This document shows positions 42,018-51,312 of a DNA stretch of 64,000 nt, piece by piece; position 1 is the stretch's first letter; each line of letters begins with the position of its first letter. The notes beneath the pieces are model-generated. The model did not search any database. It was not told the origin of the DNA and saw nothing but the letters and a program-made list of their open reading frames with translations. The position numbers were made by a program, and so were the translations under genes. The stretch is from contig NW_008481808.1 of NCBI RefSeq assembly GCF_000365145.1, positions 1,736,001-1,800,000 of the forward strand, written 5' to 3'. This DNA comes from Cyphellophora europaea CBS 101466. Lineage: Eukaryota; Ascomycota; Eurotiomycetes; Chaetothyriales; Cyphellophoraceae.

Positions 42018-44885
42018 TCATACATGCCCCCCAAGCTCTTCTTTGTCGACTGCGTCGGGCGGAGCTTGCAGTATCGCGCCAGTCGTCTTCTTGAAGACGT
42101 ATGCGATCCCTCCTGCAACGATATCCTCGTCTTGACGCAGTACATGCATGAGACAATCGTCGTTGATCTGCTCTTCAATGGCTATGAGGCCCTCGTCTGA
42201 ATCAGGAAGCTCTGGAACAAGAGCTGTGTTCAGATGAGCATACTTCATAAGCTCCTCCGCTTCCGCATCAGCCTGACCACCTTCACATCGCTTTCGAGCT
42301 CTCTTGACAGGTGATGTTATACCTGTCTCATCCTCTGGATAGTTGTCCGAGAGCTGTGACGAACGGACGAAGCTTGAAATGTCAGCCTCATTTTCCGAGT
42401 CATCCACATCTGGCGTCTCGGCCCTCGATGTCGAGATCGAGTCCATGCCGATACCCCCGCAATGGCATCTGATCAGCTCGTGTGTCCTTAATTGGGGAGA
42501 CTCGTCGAAGCGAAACAAATCTCTCAGTTCCTCTTGTCCGAATGTTGCTTTGCTTCCTTTCCCAGATCGTGCTTTCGACTTGGACTTGCCTTCTTCGCCG
42601 TCCATGATACTGTCAGCAAGACCACGCTTGACAACTTGGCGTTGCCAAATCCGCTCTTCGAGACCACCTTTGATGAGGAAGCGGTATATCCTGGTAGGCC
42701 TCTTCTGACCTTGTCGATGAATGCGAGCAATGGCCTGATCATCGGTGGCAGGATTCCAATCCACATCGAACAAAACTAACCGACTGGCTCCCGTCAAGTC
42801 GATTCCGACCCCGCCGGCTTTGGCGCTGAGCAAAAATGCGAATAGCTGGGATGATTTTGCTCGATTGAACTGATCCACAAGACCTTGGCGCTGCTTCGCA
42901 GGTACGGACCCATCTAAGCGCAAGGACTTCAGTCCCGAACTCTCCAGCAGGTCCCCCATCAGATTGAGGGTCGAGGTATAATTCGACACCAACACCACCT
43001 TCTCGTCGGTCGTTGTCCTAATCTGCTGGAGAAGAATATCAAGCAAGCGGATCTTGGCAGACATTGAGTTTCGGTAGTACCTGGTCATACCAGTAGGGAG
43101 CATCTCATTCAGCGTGGTCAAAGATGAAGAAGTGGACTCGTCGCTACTATTGGGAGCCTTCATCAAAGCAGGGCTGTTACAGAGCTTTTTCAGGATTGTG
43201 ATCAGCTGTAGAGCAGTGTCCATGCTGCCTAGAGCAGATCGAAACATGGGTGAGCTCACAACATTTCGATAAACCAGAGCTTGCTCAGGTGTTGCTTTGC
43301 AGAACAGAACATATTCGGTCTTGGTTGGTAGCATGTTGTCCAATATATCGGCAGTTCGCCGAAGTATGAAGGGCGATGTCGTCTGCGTAAGCTCAGCAGT
43401 GGCTGCCTCACCACACTCAATGTCTTCTTCGAGGGCATTGGGTTGGCGACTCTTCATGATCGGATTCTCAAAGTCTTTGAAGAAAGCCTTGGCCGAGCCG
43501 AGACACCCGTCGTTGACAAAATTGGCCATGGCATAGAATTCACTGAGATCATTCTGGATCGGAGTACCCGAGAGAATGATCCTTCTTGGCGTATTCAAGG
43601 ATTCGATGGCTTTTGCACTCTTATTCTTGACGGTCTTCAGACGATGACCTTCGTCACAAACCACAATGTCAACATCATGTGATTGCGCGAGATCGTCTGC
43701 GACCTGTCGGAGGCGTTCATAGCCGATGATCATAACGTTAAAGACCTTTCCGTCGAACATGCTTAGCCGAGTCGTCTTAGGATCCTCGAATTGGAGGACT
43801 CCCAAATTGGTGTGAGGCAACCATTTCTTGAATTCCTTCTTCCAGTTCTTAATCAGAGACACCGGGCAGACAATGAGTGCTTTCTTGACGACGGGAGATG
43901 CCTTATGGATAGGACTTTGCTTGATCAATGTCCACAGCAAAGCGATGGTCTGCAGAGTCTTTCCCAAGCCCATATCATCAGCTAGTATGCATCCTTGACC
44001 TGCGTAATCTCGGAGGCCCATGACGCACTCGTACATGAACTGTACACCTTCTCGTTGGTGAGGACGGAGCTTCTTGCCCAAAACCGGGTCCAATACGACA
44101 TCAACTAACTGTTGGCCAGCAGGCGCTGTCTTGGGCTGCTTGAATACGATTGCCCCGGACTCATTGGGATTATGTCGTGGAGTCGGCCGATCACTGGTAC
44201 TGTGTGACCTCGAGATGTTGCCCTTGAAAGGATTGACAAAAGCGGGAGCGGCTGAACGAGCGCTCGCATCCGTGCCCAGAATTTGGGAAGATCCGGCTTG
44301 CGGTTGCACATCACTTTTGGCGGTCTTGAGCTTGTCCTTCAAAGAGATTGTAGGGGTGTTTGGCTTCTGAGGCACAGCTTCTACCTTCTTAAATTGCTTT
44401 TGCGGTTTCTTCGAGCCAACGATGGCTTTGAATTCATCTCTCGTCAATACGGATTCGACCTCGATTTCTTTCCCTCCCAGTGATAGATTTGATCCGGTCA
44501 GAAGAGGCTTGTCAAAAGACCGCTGCGCCAGTTGCTTGCCCGAGCTATCGTAAAAGATGGCAAGTCCATCTCCAACCACGAGTGCGCCATCGCCAGTCCA
44601 GGTCTTGTTCTTTTTATTTGTAGGATTGCGCCATAAGACTGAGTAATAGCTTGCGAATTGGCTGCTCCGGGGTTCATTCGATTGCGGTGGACTTGCTGGA
44701 TTTGGAAGGGTCTTCAGAGGTGGACGTTTATGAAGTTTCCCAGATTCCGTGCCCGATGAGCTAGGAACGAGGCCATCATCGCCAGGGCTCAATTTACGTC
44801 GCTTCGCTGCTGGGGGCTGGGTGGTAACGTCCGCAGTGGTCTGATCAGGCTTGCGTAGTGTCAATGGCTTGAAGGGCTTCAGCAT
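42018..44885 (-). CDS. rdh54: Rdh54/Tid1 (RAD54B-like) Snf2-family recombination ATPase
   Basis: Single exon, 955 aa. The N-terminus has the YSVLWRNPTNKKNKTW / GDG module (about 80-130) seen in Rdh54/RAD54B rather than Rad54. The Snf2 ATPase follows: motif I DDMGLGKT at 303-310, motif II DEGHRLK, motif III SGTPIQND, then helicase C with SLRLDGSVPAKQR, DVDWNPATDDQAIARIHRQG. A C-terminal CHCGG stretch and acidic tail end the protein. The enzyme translocates on duplex DNA to remodel Rad51/Dmc1 filaments in homologous recombination in the nucleus. It shares a 446-base divergent promoter with the gene at 45332. Length fits the family. Confidence 0.93.
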   Translation of the reverse strand: MLKPFKPLTLRKPDQTTADVTTQPPAAKRRKLSPGDDGLVPSSSGTESGKLHKRPPLKTLPNPASPPQSNEPRSSQFASYYSVLWRNPTNKKNKTWTGDGALVVGDGLAIFYDSSGKQLAQRSFDKPLLTGSNLSLGGKEIEVESVLTRDEFKAIVGSKKPQKQFKKVEAVPQKPNTPTISLKDKLKTAKSDVQPQAGSSQILGTDASARSAAPAFVNPFKGNISRSHSTSDRPTPRHNPNESGAIVFKQPKTAPAGQQLVDVVLDPVLGKKLRPHQREGVQFMYECVMGLRDYAGQGCILADDMGLGKTLQTIALLWTLIKQSPIHKASPVVKKALIVCPVSLIKNWKKEFKKWLPHTNLGVLQFEDPKTTRLSMFDGKVFNVMIIGYERLRQVADDLAQSHDVDIVVCDEGHRLKTVKNKSAKAIESLNTPRRIILSGTPIQNDLSEFYAMANFVNDGCLGSAKAFFKDFENPIMKSRQPNALEEDIECGEAATAELTQTTSPFILRRTADILDNMLPTKTEYVLFCKATPEQALVYRNVVSSPMFRSALGSMDTALQLITILKKLCNSPALMKAPNSSDESTSSSLTTLNEMLPTGMTRYYRNSMSAKIRLLDILLQQIRTTTDEKVVLVSNYTSTLNLMGDLLESSGLKSLRLDGSVPAKQRQGLVDQFNRAKSSQLFAFLLSAKAGGVGIDLTGASRLVLFDVDWNPATDDQAIARIHRQGQKRPTRIYRFLIKGGLEERIWQRQVVKRGLADSIMDGEEGKSKSKARSGKGSKATFGQEELRDLFRFDESPQLRTHELIRCHCGGIGMDSISTSRAETPDVDDSENEADISSFVRSSQLSDNYPEDETGITSPVKRARKRCEGGQADAEAEELMKYAHLNTALVPELPDSDEGLIAIEEQINDDCLMHVLRQDEDIVAGGIAYVFKKTTGAILQAPPDAVDKEELGGHV

Positions 44886-45331
44886 AATTGCTCTACGACC
44901 CTGTCAGAACAGTTTCTAGACTGGGGCCGGTTGTGATAGTGGCCCAGCGCACGCGACGCGGCGGCGATCTGCGGGACGCGTCGAGCCAGGCTTGGCGTGT
45001 CGGTAGTTCTGGAGCACTTCCAACGTGCAGCGCAAAGCAGAAATCCCTGCTGCAAGCCAAGGTCCGTACCACCACGCTACCCCGTTGTCATCCGATGCTG
45101 GTGGCCCGGCCGAAGAATGTGCTGGCGAGGCTCACATTTTTGCAACAGTTGAAGGGTTTCTGTTCCCTTCCCGTCTTGTTGCTCGCTCTGTCGCAGAAGT
45201 CAGATGACGGCTTTGACTGTTGTTGAACGCAAGACGACATCAATGTAAGGCCGGCGACCGATAGGTCTCGTGGCCCCTCATCGCGATCTAATGTATGATC
45301 CGTTCGGGCCAGACTGGTGACGCGTTGCAGC
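44886..45331. promoter_or_regulatory. divergent promoter of rdh54 and the TF-like gene
   Basis: 446 bases between two divergent starts. GC-rich around 44950-45000 (GCACGCGACGCGGCGGCG). ACGCG occurs twice there (44950-44960 and near 44975), the core of an MCB-type cell-cycle site, which would suit a recombination gene, but this is only a motif match. Confidence 0.4.
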
Positions 45332-46963
45332 ATGTCATCTTTGGTTTTCCTTCCTTCAAATACCCAACAAAGATCAAAGAAGGACCAAGAGGTCATCCAA
45401 GCCTTTGCAAGGTCTCACGCTGCTAAAGTTGGTCGTCCAAAACGAGTGAAGAAGAACCAATCCTTCGCCTGGACACCGCCCTCAACTAGATCAGCGACGC
45501 CGGAGCGACTTGAAGATGAAAATGCTATCGTTCTCCCAACATCACAGCCCGTGTTGTGTGTGCATACGGTCCTCCAAAAGGGCAACTCGGATCCATTCGG
45601 TACCTTCGCTAACCCCGTAACTCCACGAGTGGCCGATATGCTTCTCTTCTACGCCACCAAGATGCTGCCAATTAGATACAGCAGTGCCATGGTTCCCTCC
45701 TCGTCCCAAAGAGCCATCGTCGACTTTCGCAGCGTTGAAGCTTCTGACGATTATCATTCCACAGTTGCTGTCCTCCACGATCAAGGCAGCACTGTTGGCT
45801 TCTTCCTGGCCCAGATGACAGTAATGGCAGACCTCTCCAAGAGCCCGGATATGATTAGGCAGAGAATGCAGCTCAAAGGTCGGGCACTAAAAGAACTCCA
45901 TTCTCACATACGACAGGTCGACAAGATTGACAATGTCGTTATCGAAAGTGTGCTGCTTCTGCTCAATGCTGCCGTCTATGCAGGTGATCTACCCGAAGCT
46001 CGAACGCATCTCGTTTTTCTCAAAAGCGCACTGGAGCAAAAGGCTCACATCCACGGACCTCGTTCGATTGGCATCGTCATGCTCTTCCGCGTTCTGTACA
46101 TGGACCTCGCTGTTTCTGCGACATACACGACTTTGACTATCTTGGACGTGAACAAATGGGTGCCAGAAATGCTTTCGGTAGCTCTTCCGCAGACGAAACA
46201 AAGTCCCTCATTCCGACCCCCGCCCATCGCAGGGTTTCTATCCAATATCGACACAACGATCGATGAGCCACTGCTGATAATGTTCTTCGAGTGTCGTCGA
46301 CTTCTGTGGGTATGGTGGACCCAGCCTGCAAATGCCGTCCTCGTATCAGGGCCTGATGTATTCACAATCGACACACATCCGGAGACATACACGTTTCGCT
46401 GGCTGTATTCGCAGCTATACATCTACAGCTGTCGCCTCGCTAACTACATAACGTCCTTCCAGACCGCAATCCCTGATCCTGAAACTATCGAGAGAAGCTC
46501 AGCATCGCCTGGCACACGTCTCCTGGCTGATTATACGCAGCATATGCTCGCATTGGCCTTGCTGACCTTACTGAGTGCTTCATGCACCAAAGTCCTGGTT
46601 GCAGGTGAGCCACTCAAGCCAGGGAGCGCTCTTATGCTGGAGAGATTGGAGCTTGCGATGCGACCACTGATGGCATCGACAAAACTTATTTCACGCATGG
46701 CACTAGCCCGCCCGTTTTTGTGGGCAGCATTCATTGGTGCTGCAGTTGAACGTATGAGCACACAAGGTGCCGTGAAATCGACTTACGATTCATCGGACAT
46801 ATCCTTTGCCGACTGCTTCATTCTTCTTGTGAAGGAAATGCAATTGATGAATAAGGAGTCTGTTACGGCGCTGCTCGAACTCTTCATCTATAATGAGCAT
46901 ATTTTGCCCGGCCCTGCAACCTGGAATCGAGCCTTCACGCCACAGGCAGGGGCGATGGCGTGA
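45332..46963 (+). CDS. Fungal transcription-factor-like protein without zinc cluster
   Basis: Single exon, 543 aa from ATG 45332 (MSSLVFLPSN); the frame upstream opens only at GTG. Residues 1-60 are basic and include RSHAAKVGRPKR, which in this fungal family precedes a fungal_trans_2-like all-helical region. The following 480 residues are helical with scattered matches to that domain (MTVMADLSKSPDMIRQRM, GRALKELHSHIR, the WVWWTQPANA block). No Cys6 cluster is present upstream or in another frame, so it probably belongs to the cluster-less branch, whose function is unknown. It may be nuclear. Divergent from rdh54. Confidence 0.75.
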   Translation: MSSLVFLPSNTQQRSKKDQEVIQAFARSHAAKVGRPKRVKKNQSFAWTPPSTRSATPERLEDENAIVLPTSQPVLCVHTVLQKGNSDPFGTFANPVTPRVADMLLFYATKMLPIRYSSAMVPSSSQRAIVDFRSVEASDDYHSTVAVLHDQGSTVGFFLAQMTVMADLSKSPDMIRQRMQLKGRALKELHSHIRQVDKIDNVVIESVLLLLNAAVYAGDLPEARTHLVFLKSALEQKAHIHGPRSIGIVMLFRVLYMDLAVSATYTTLTILDVNKWVPEMLSVALPQTKQSPSFRPPPIAGFLSNIDTTIDEPLLIMFFECRRLLWVWWTQPANAVLVSGPDVFTIDTHPETYTFRWLYSQLYIYSCRLANYITSFQTAIPDPETIERSSASPGTRLLADYTQHMLALALLTLLSASCTKVLVAGEPLKPGSALMLERLELAMRPLMASTKLISRMALARPFLWAAFIGAAVERMSTQGAVKSTYDSSDISFADCFILLVKEMQLMNKESVTALLELFIYNEHILPGPATWNRAFTPQAGAMA

Positions 46964-47355
46964 AGTAGTACCACCTGACCTTCCGTAACGTGAATCTGAT
47001 GGCCACCACCAGCTTACAAGGGAATTTGTCTCGACTGCCGAAGTCAGAGACTTGAAGCTATATTCCGGTTCCAGCAATTGCTCCACCAACGATAATCCCT
47101 GCCTCAGCTGGACCGGGGGTAGCGTCTATTCGCCAGTAACTGGTCACCGATGTCTTGTGGGTCTCAAGGACTGGTGAAGATTGATGATGGCATGGGGTTG
47201 TGACTTCGCAGATGTCGTTTGACATATGTTGCGAAAGCAGATTCACGTCTGGCCGATGCTATGTGTCTGAGATGCCCTTGAACCACGACCCCTTGATGCT
47301 TCTTCAGCAGTCTGCACCGCCCTATCATCGTATGAATACCATGAGACACTGAAGA
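46964..47355. other. intergenic before the first single-pass protein
   Basis: 392 bases between two + strand genes; no supported feature. Confidence 0.4.
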
Positions 47356-48249
47356 ATGGCCACAGACGGTGCGGTATACCCCTGCGCGTGGACAGCGCTG
47401 GCGCAGCAGGTCACCAGCAATGCAGCACGCCCCTCATCGGCCACGGAGCTTGTCAGATTCAAGACCGTCACACTATTCCAAGATTCAGCTTCCTATCCAG
47501 GCGAATTGATGTCATCTATCCCTGTTCTCGGCACATCTACGCCTGGTCCGACCTCGAGTCCGACCATCTCTCGGGCAGTGGCAGCTGATATGGACGGCCT
47601 GGAAGCCATCATCCCAGCCCCTCTGAAGACACTAAAGTCAAGCTCAGCACAGCTATCTATAGCTACATCCGACGACCTTTCGAAAAGTGGCATCAGCGTC
47701 TTACCAACTCCCAACAGCGAAGAGTCTACCGATTTTCCAGCAGCCCTAGCTCATGTGTCGCCTGCGTCCTCTGCAAGCGCCGCAGACACCAGAAATGACT
47801 CCGTGGAGATATCTATCAGCCTCTTCATCTCTCTTGTTGTGGCAGCGGTAGTTTGCGTGGCCCTCCTAGCATTTGGCATCGTCGGGTGGTGCAGACGATG
47901 GAGGGGCGCTGATGCTAGGCAGACTACTCAGGGGCAGACTGCCAAAGATGACTTGGTGCAGGAAATGAAGCCACGGAACAATGGCGGATCAGTAGCTGTG
48001 CCGCTCATGAGGCCACGGCGTACGGATGCAGAACGCAATGGCACTAGGATGCAAGGTGTGCCTCCACGGCGTGAGAATATCAGGGTCTCAGTCTTTGCCG
48101 GGTGGTCGGAACGTCTCAAGCAGAAGATGATGAATGGGGAGGGAGAGAAGCGTCATGTTACATTTGAGATGATGTCTGGAGGCAGGGCGAGCGGCGGAAA
48201 TAGGCGTATCGTTGAAAGTGGCGACCTCAGGCGAGTTCAGCGAGGCTGA
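47356..48249 (+). CDS. Single-pass membrane protein, Ser/Thr-rich ectodomain
   Basis: Single exon, 297 aa from ATG 47356. Residues 1-150 are Ser/Thr/Pro-rich with few charges and could be O-glycosylated. One hydrophobic segment at about 155-180 (SISLFISLVVAAVVCVALLA) is followed by Trp/Arg (WCRRWRG), which fits a type I/III topology with a basic cytosolic tail of about 115 residues. No N-terminal signal peptide is evident. This architecture resembles fungal wall-stress sensors (Wsc/Mid2-like), but there is no WSC cysteine domain, so function stays open. The next gene has the same architecture. Confidence 0.65.
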   Translation: MATDGAVYPCAWTALAQQVTSNAARPSSATELVRFKTVTLFQDSASYPGELMSSIPVLGTSTPGPTSSPTISRAVAADMDGLEAIIPAPLKTLKSSSAQLSIATSDDLSKSGISVLPTPNSEESTDFPAALAHVSPASSASAADTRNDSVEISISLFISLVVAAVVCVALLAFGIVGWCRRWRGADARQTTQGQTAKDDLVQEMKPRNNGGSVAVPLMRPRRTDAERNGTRMQGVPPRRENIRVSVFAGWSERLKQKMMNGEGEKRHVTFEMMSGGRASGGNRRIVESGDLRRVQRG

Positions 48250-48494
48250 GGTGCAGCATCGAAGGCAGAAACTTCTGCAGCAATGTCACCTTGACAACGC
48301 ACACCACACCACAGGTCTGAGACAGAACCTCTCCTGCTTCTCTTTCAGACTTGCTTTCGATTCTGGTACTCCATTCCCATCAACAATCCATTGCTGAAGG
48401 CGGTAATGACCAGCCTCTTGTCCTAGTCGGCCATCGAGATCTCACTAGGTGCTCCCACCCGTCACGTAGCCACGCACCCTCTCGAACTGACGCA

Positions 48495-49055
48495 ATGTCA
48501 CCTCCATTGATAAGGACTGGCGCAACCACGCACAGCCTGACACCACGCAACGATACAATCAGCGTCACACCGCTCGTCATAGTGCCCATGCTCTGCGCCG
48601 CCATCTTCGCCCTCATCCTCTACTACACGTGCAAGCGAGAACGCGAGTACGCCGATGCCGTTGCCACCGGCCGTCGCTCACCCCGGTCGCAAAGTTCGTG
48701 GGACAGCACCGGAACTTGGGTCCGTGAGGTTCGACGCGAGACAGGCAAGAATCCGAATAAGAAAACGCGCCGTTCTGGAGGAAGGCGGGCCAGAGAGCTT
48801 AGAGATCAGAGAGGAGAGAAGACGGCATGGGCGCCCAAAAGTGCTACAACAACGACGACCGGAGGCAGCACGAGATCTACAAAGTCTTCCATCGTGGACC
48901 AGGTACAGAGCACTCACTTGTGGACTATTGATGAGTTATCCGAGCCCGAGATGACCGAGACGTGGAGGAGCAGGAGCCGGGAAAGGCGGGCAAGCCCAAG
49001 CAAGTCACCACTGAAGGGCGGAAGAAGACTATCGAGCACAATTCGACCACTTTGA
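48495..49055 (+). CDS. Small single-pass membrane protein
   Basis: 186 aa from ATG 48495 (MSPPLIRTGATTH); the open frame extends to 48351 only through TTG. A short polar N-terminus, one membrane segment at about residues 29-47 (TPLVIVPMLCAAIFALILYY) followed by TCKRERE, and a long basic Ser/Arg/Lys-rich tail. Same layout as the gene just upstream, with only about 245 bases between. Real gene status rests on the clear membrane segment and composition; no family recognised. Confidence 0.55.
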   Translation: MSPPLIRTGATTHSLTPRNDTISVTPLVIVPMLCAAIFALILYYTCKREREYADAVATGRRSPRSQSSWDSTGTWVREVRRETGKNPNKKTRRSGGRRARELRDQRGEKTAWAPKSATTTTTGGSTRSTKSSIVDQVQSTHLWTIDELSEPEMTETWRSRSRERRASPSKSPLKGGRRLSSTIRPL

Positions 49056-49712
49056 ACTCGGTGGAGGCATCCTGGAGAACTCGCAACGCATTCAGTGGGG
49101 CGCGAAAGGGGAAGTCAGCCAGTTAGGTAGGCAGGCTCAGCCAACATATACCTGGGGCTTGTTGGCAGGAGGGTTGCTCCCATGCAGGTACTTGCAAACA
49201 ACTTCCACATCTGCTTGTGCACGTTCCGACAGCAGTACCGATGGTATGCTAGCAGACAGGAGTTCTACCCTTCTGGGTTCTGCTACTCAGGGCAAGGGGG
49301 CTTCAGCCTTGTCAGAGAGGCAGCTCATGAACTCAAGGCCCAGTCATAGCCTGCACCATCTCGACTCGGTATTGCAGCATTATGCAGCACTGAAATGAAA
49401 GACCGTCCACAATCAGATCCCCGATGTGAGTGACCTCTGCCCAGTCGGCGGCAGCGCGAAGTCGGCCCATACCTGTCAATATTCGACTTTGCACCTGGTT
49501 CGAGGCTCGCACTCCCAAGCTTTTGTACTCGCTCTGCACCGCCTTTTACCATCGATTATTCCTCGGGCTACTCTCATGCACTTCTTTCGTCAAGCCTTCT
49601 CTTGCAGTGCGATTCTGCTCCGTCCTCATTGTTTAACATCCTCATCATCGAAGTCCTGCAACGCCCTCGTCGCCCCTAACTTTCAACGTGGCCGAACTCT
49701 TGACTCAACCCC
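49056..49712. other. intergenic, 5' side of the BTB gene
   Basis: 657 bases with overlapping short ORFs. It must contain the promoter and perhaps the missing first exon of the BTB gene; ATG 49576 (MHFFRQAF) is a possible but unproven start. Confidence 0.35.
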
Positions 49713-50719
49713 GAGGGTGACCTCGTCATAAGAGTAGGCTCAAAAGACCTCCAGCTGTTTCGAGTGTCGAGCAAGCACTTGGCGATGGAATCGCCGGTCT
49801 TCAAAGCGATGTTGGGTCCAAATTGGCTGGAAGGACACACAACCTACACCGCCGAACATCCACTGGATCTGCCTGAGGACAGCTCCTGTTGCATGGTCGA
49901 AGACCCAGACGACATCCCCTTTCAACATCTACCAAACGTGCTGATTCATTGCGATAAATACACATGCATTAAACTCTCTATCTTCTGGTCGAAAACTGTA
50001 TATGCGGCCTGGAAAGCGAAAGTCTGCAATGCTGAGAGTGACAGTGCCGAAGAGACCCCTATCAGTGCAGCTCTTCCAGGACTTTGTATCGCTTACATCC
50101 TCGACAAGGCGGAGGAGTTCCGTCTCCTACTCGAGTGGCTGTGGGAACATAGATCCGAAAGCAGAATCAGAGCCACAAAGATCAGTCTGCTTACCATAAT
50201 GGCCCCAGATTTTCTAGGTACGAATGCCCATTCCTCATGGCCATCCGTCTGACCATTCTAGACCGCATTAGTTGCGCGATTCAGCACATCACAGAGTCCG
50301 CCGTGGAAGATATGCGAAAACCCGTTGAAGACACAATGATGTACATGGTCCGGAGACGGCGTCCCTGTGAGCACAGGCAGATGGACTTGGGCAACTGCTA
50401 TCGAGCCATTCAACAGCACGACCTCGAATCTTCGGACCTCAATATTTACCTCTCCGGCGGGGGCCTGTGCACAGCTTTCAGGAAGACCCTGAACGGCTTG
50501 CACGAGCAATTACTAGCAACGGAACAAGCCTGTGGTGGGGGCTGCCTCTTCGATGTTGCTCACAGGGCCTCCGTCGGCTGGTGTGTCCTCGACAATTTCG
50601 CTGTCTGTCTACACCACTTCAAAAGCAAGACCAATGTTCCGTATTCAGGTTGCACCGACTGCCATATCACCTTGCAGCGCATGAAGTCAATTCTCCTAGA
50701 TACGAGGCTTCGGGAGTAA
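49713..50719 (+). CDS. BTB/POZ-domain protein, 5' end unresolved
   Basis: Exon 49713-50217 is followed by a 44-nt intron (50218-50261; GTACGA donor, CTGACC branch point, TCTAG acceptor) and exon 50262-50719. The first readable part, EGDLVIRVGSKDLQLFRVSS then KHLAMESPVFKAMLGP, is the start of a fungal BTB domain, used for protein-protein contacts. The BTB fold should end near the intron, and a Cys-containing helical C-terminus follows (about 150 residues after the intron). No ATG precedes the BTB start in frame: TGA at 49701 closes it. So either a spliced first exon lies upstream, or translation begins at ATG 49785 inside the domain, or the gene has lost its start. Such BTB proteins are numerous in fungi and of unknown role. 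Confidence 0.65.
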
Positions 50720-51312
50720 CTTTACAGGATATTGCACACGATGCATCCAACTCTGGACCCATGTACACCTTCTGGCATATCGGTCAACACATATCAACGG
50801 ATAGCGCGCAACCCACAACCAAAGAAGCTCGCGGTTTCGGCAACAGCGATGGAAAGGTCCACCAGGGGAGGTCTCGAGAGGACCAAACATAAAAGGCTGT
50901 GCGCAACCTCCGATATCAAGCTGTCGTTGCAGAGGTCCAGAAGTGATATTGCCTCCTAGGGCAGCAGCTGCGGTTTTGGATGGGGTCAGTGCAGTCCAAA
51001 TATCGAGAGGTTTCTGCCGGCAGCGAAGCAAGAACGAACAGAAGCTGAGACAACAGAACAGCATGAACCCGATGAAAAGCAAGGGTATCGATTGACAAGC
51101 GCCCATGACTCCTAGCTATGCAGAGCTAACTCACCGACCACCTAACGCGGCCATCGTGGCTATCCATACCATCATATTCTTTCAGCAGTCGTTACATCGT
51201 AATCTCACCCGCGACTCTCCTTCATTAGTCGATCGTGTATATATCCTCTCATATCTCTTTGTATTTGCCCAGCGCATCTTGCCCTCTCCGAGTCCTCAAT
51301 ACGCCCCACACC
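50720..51312. other. convergent intergenic after the BTB gene
   Basis: 593 bases between convergent genes with no supported feature. Confidence 0.4.
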
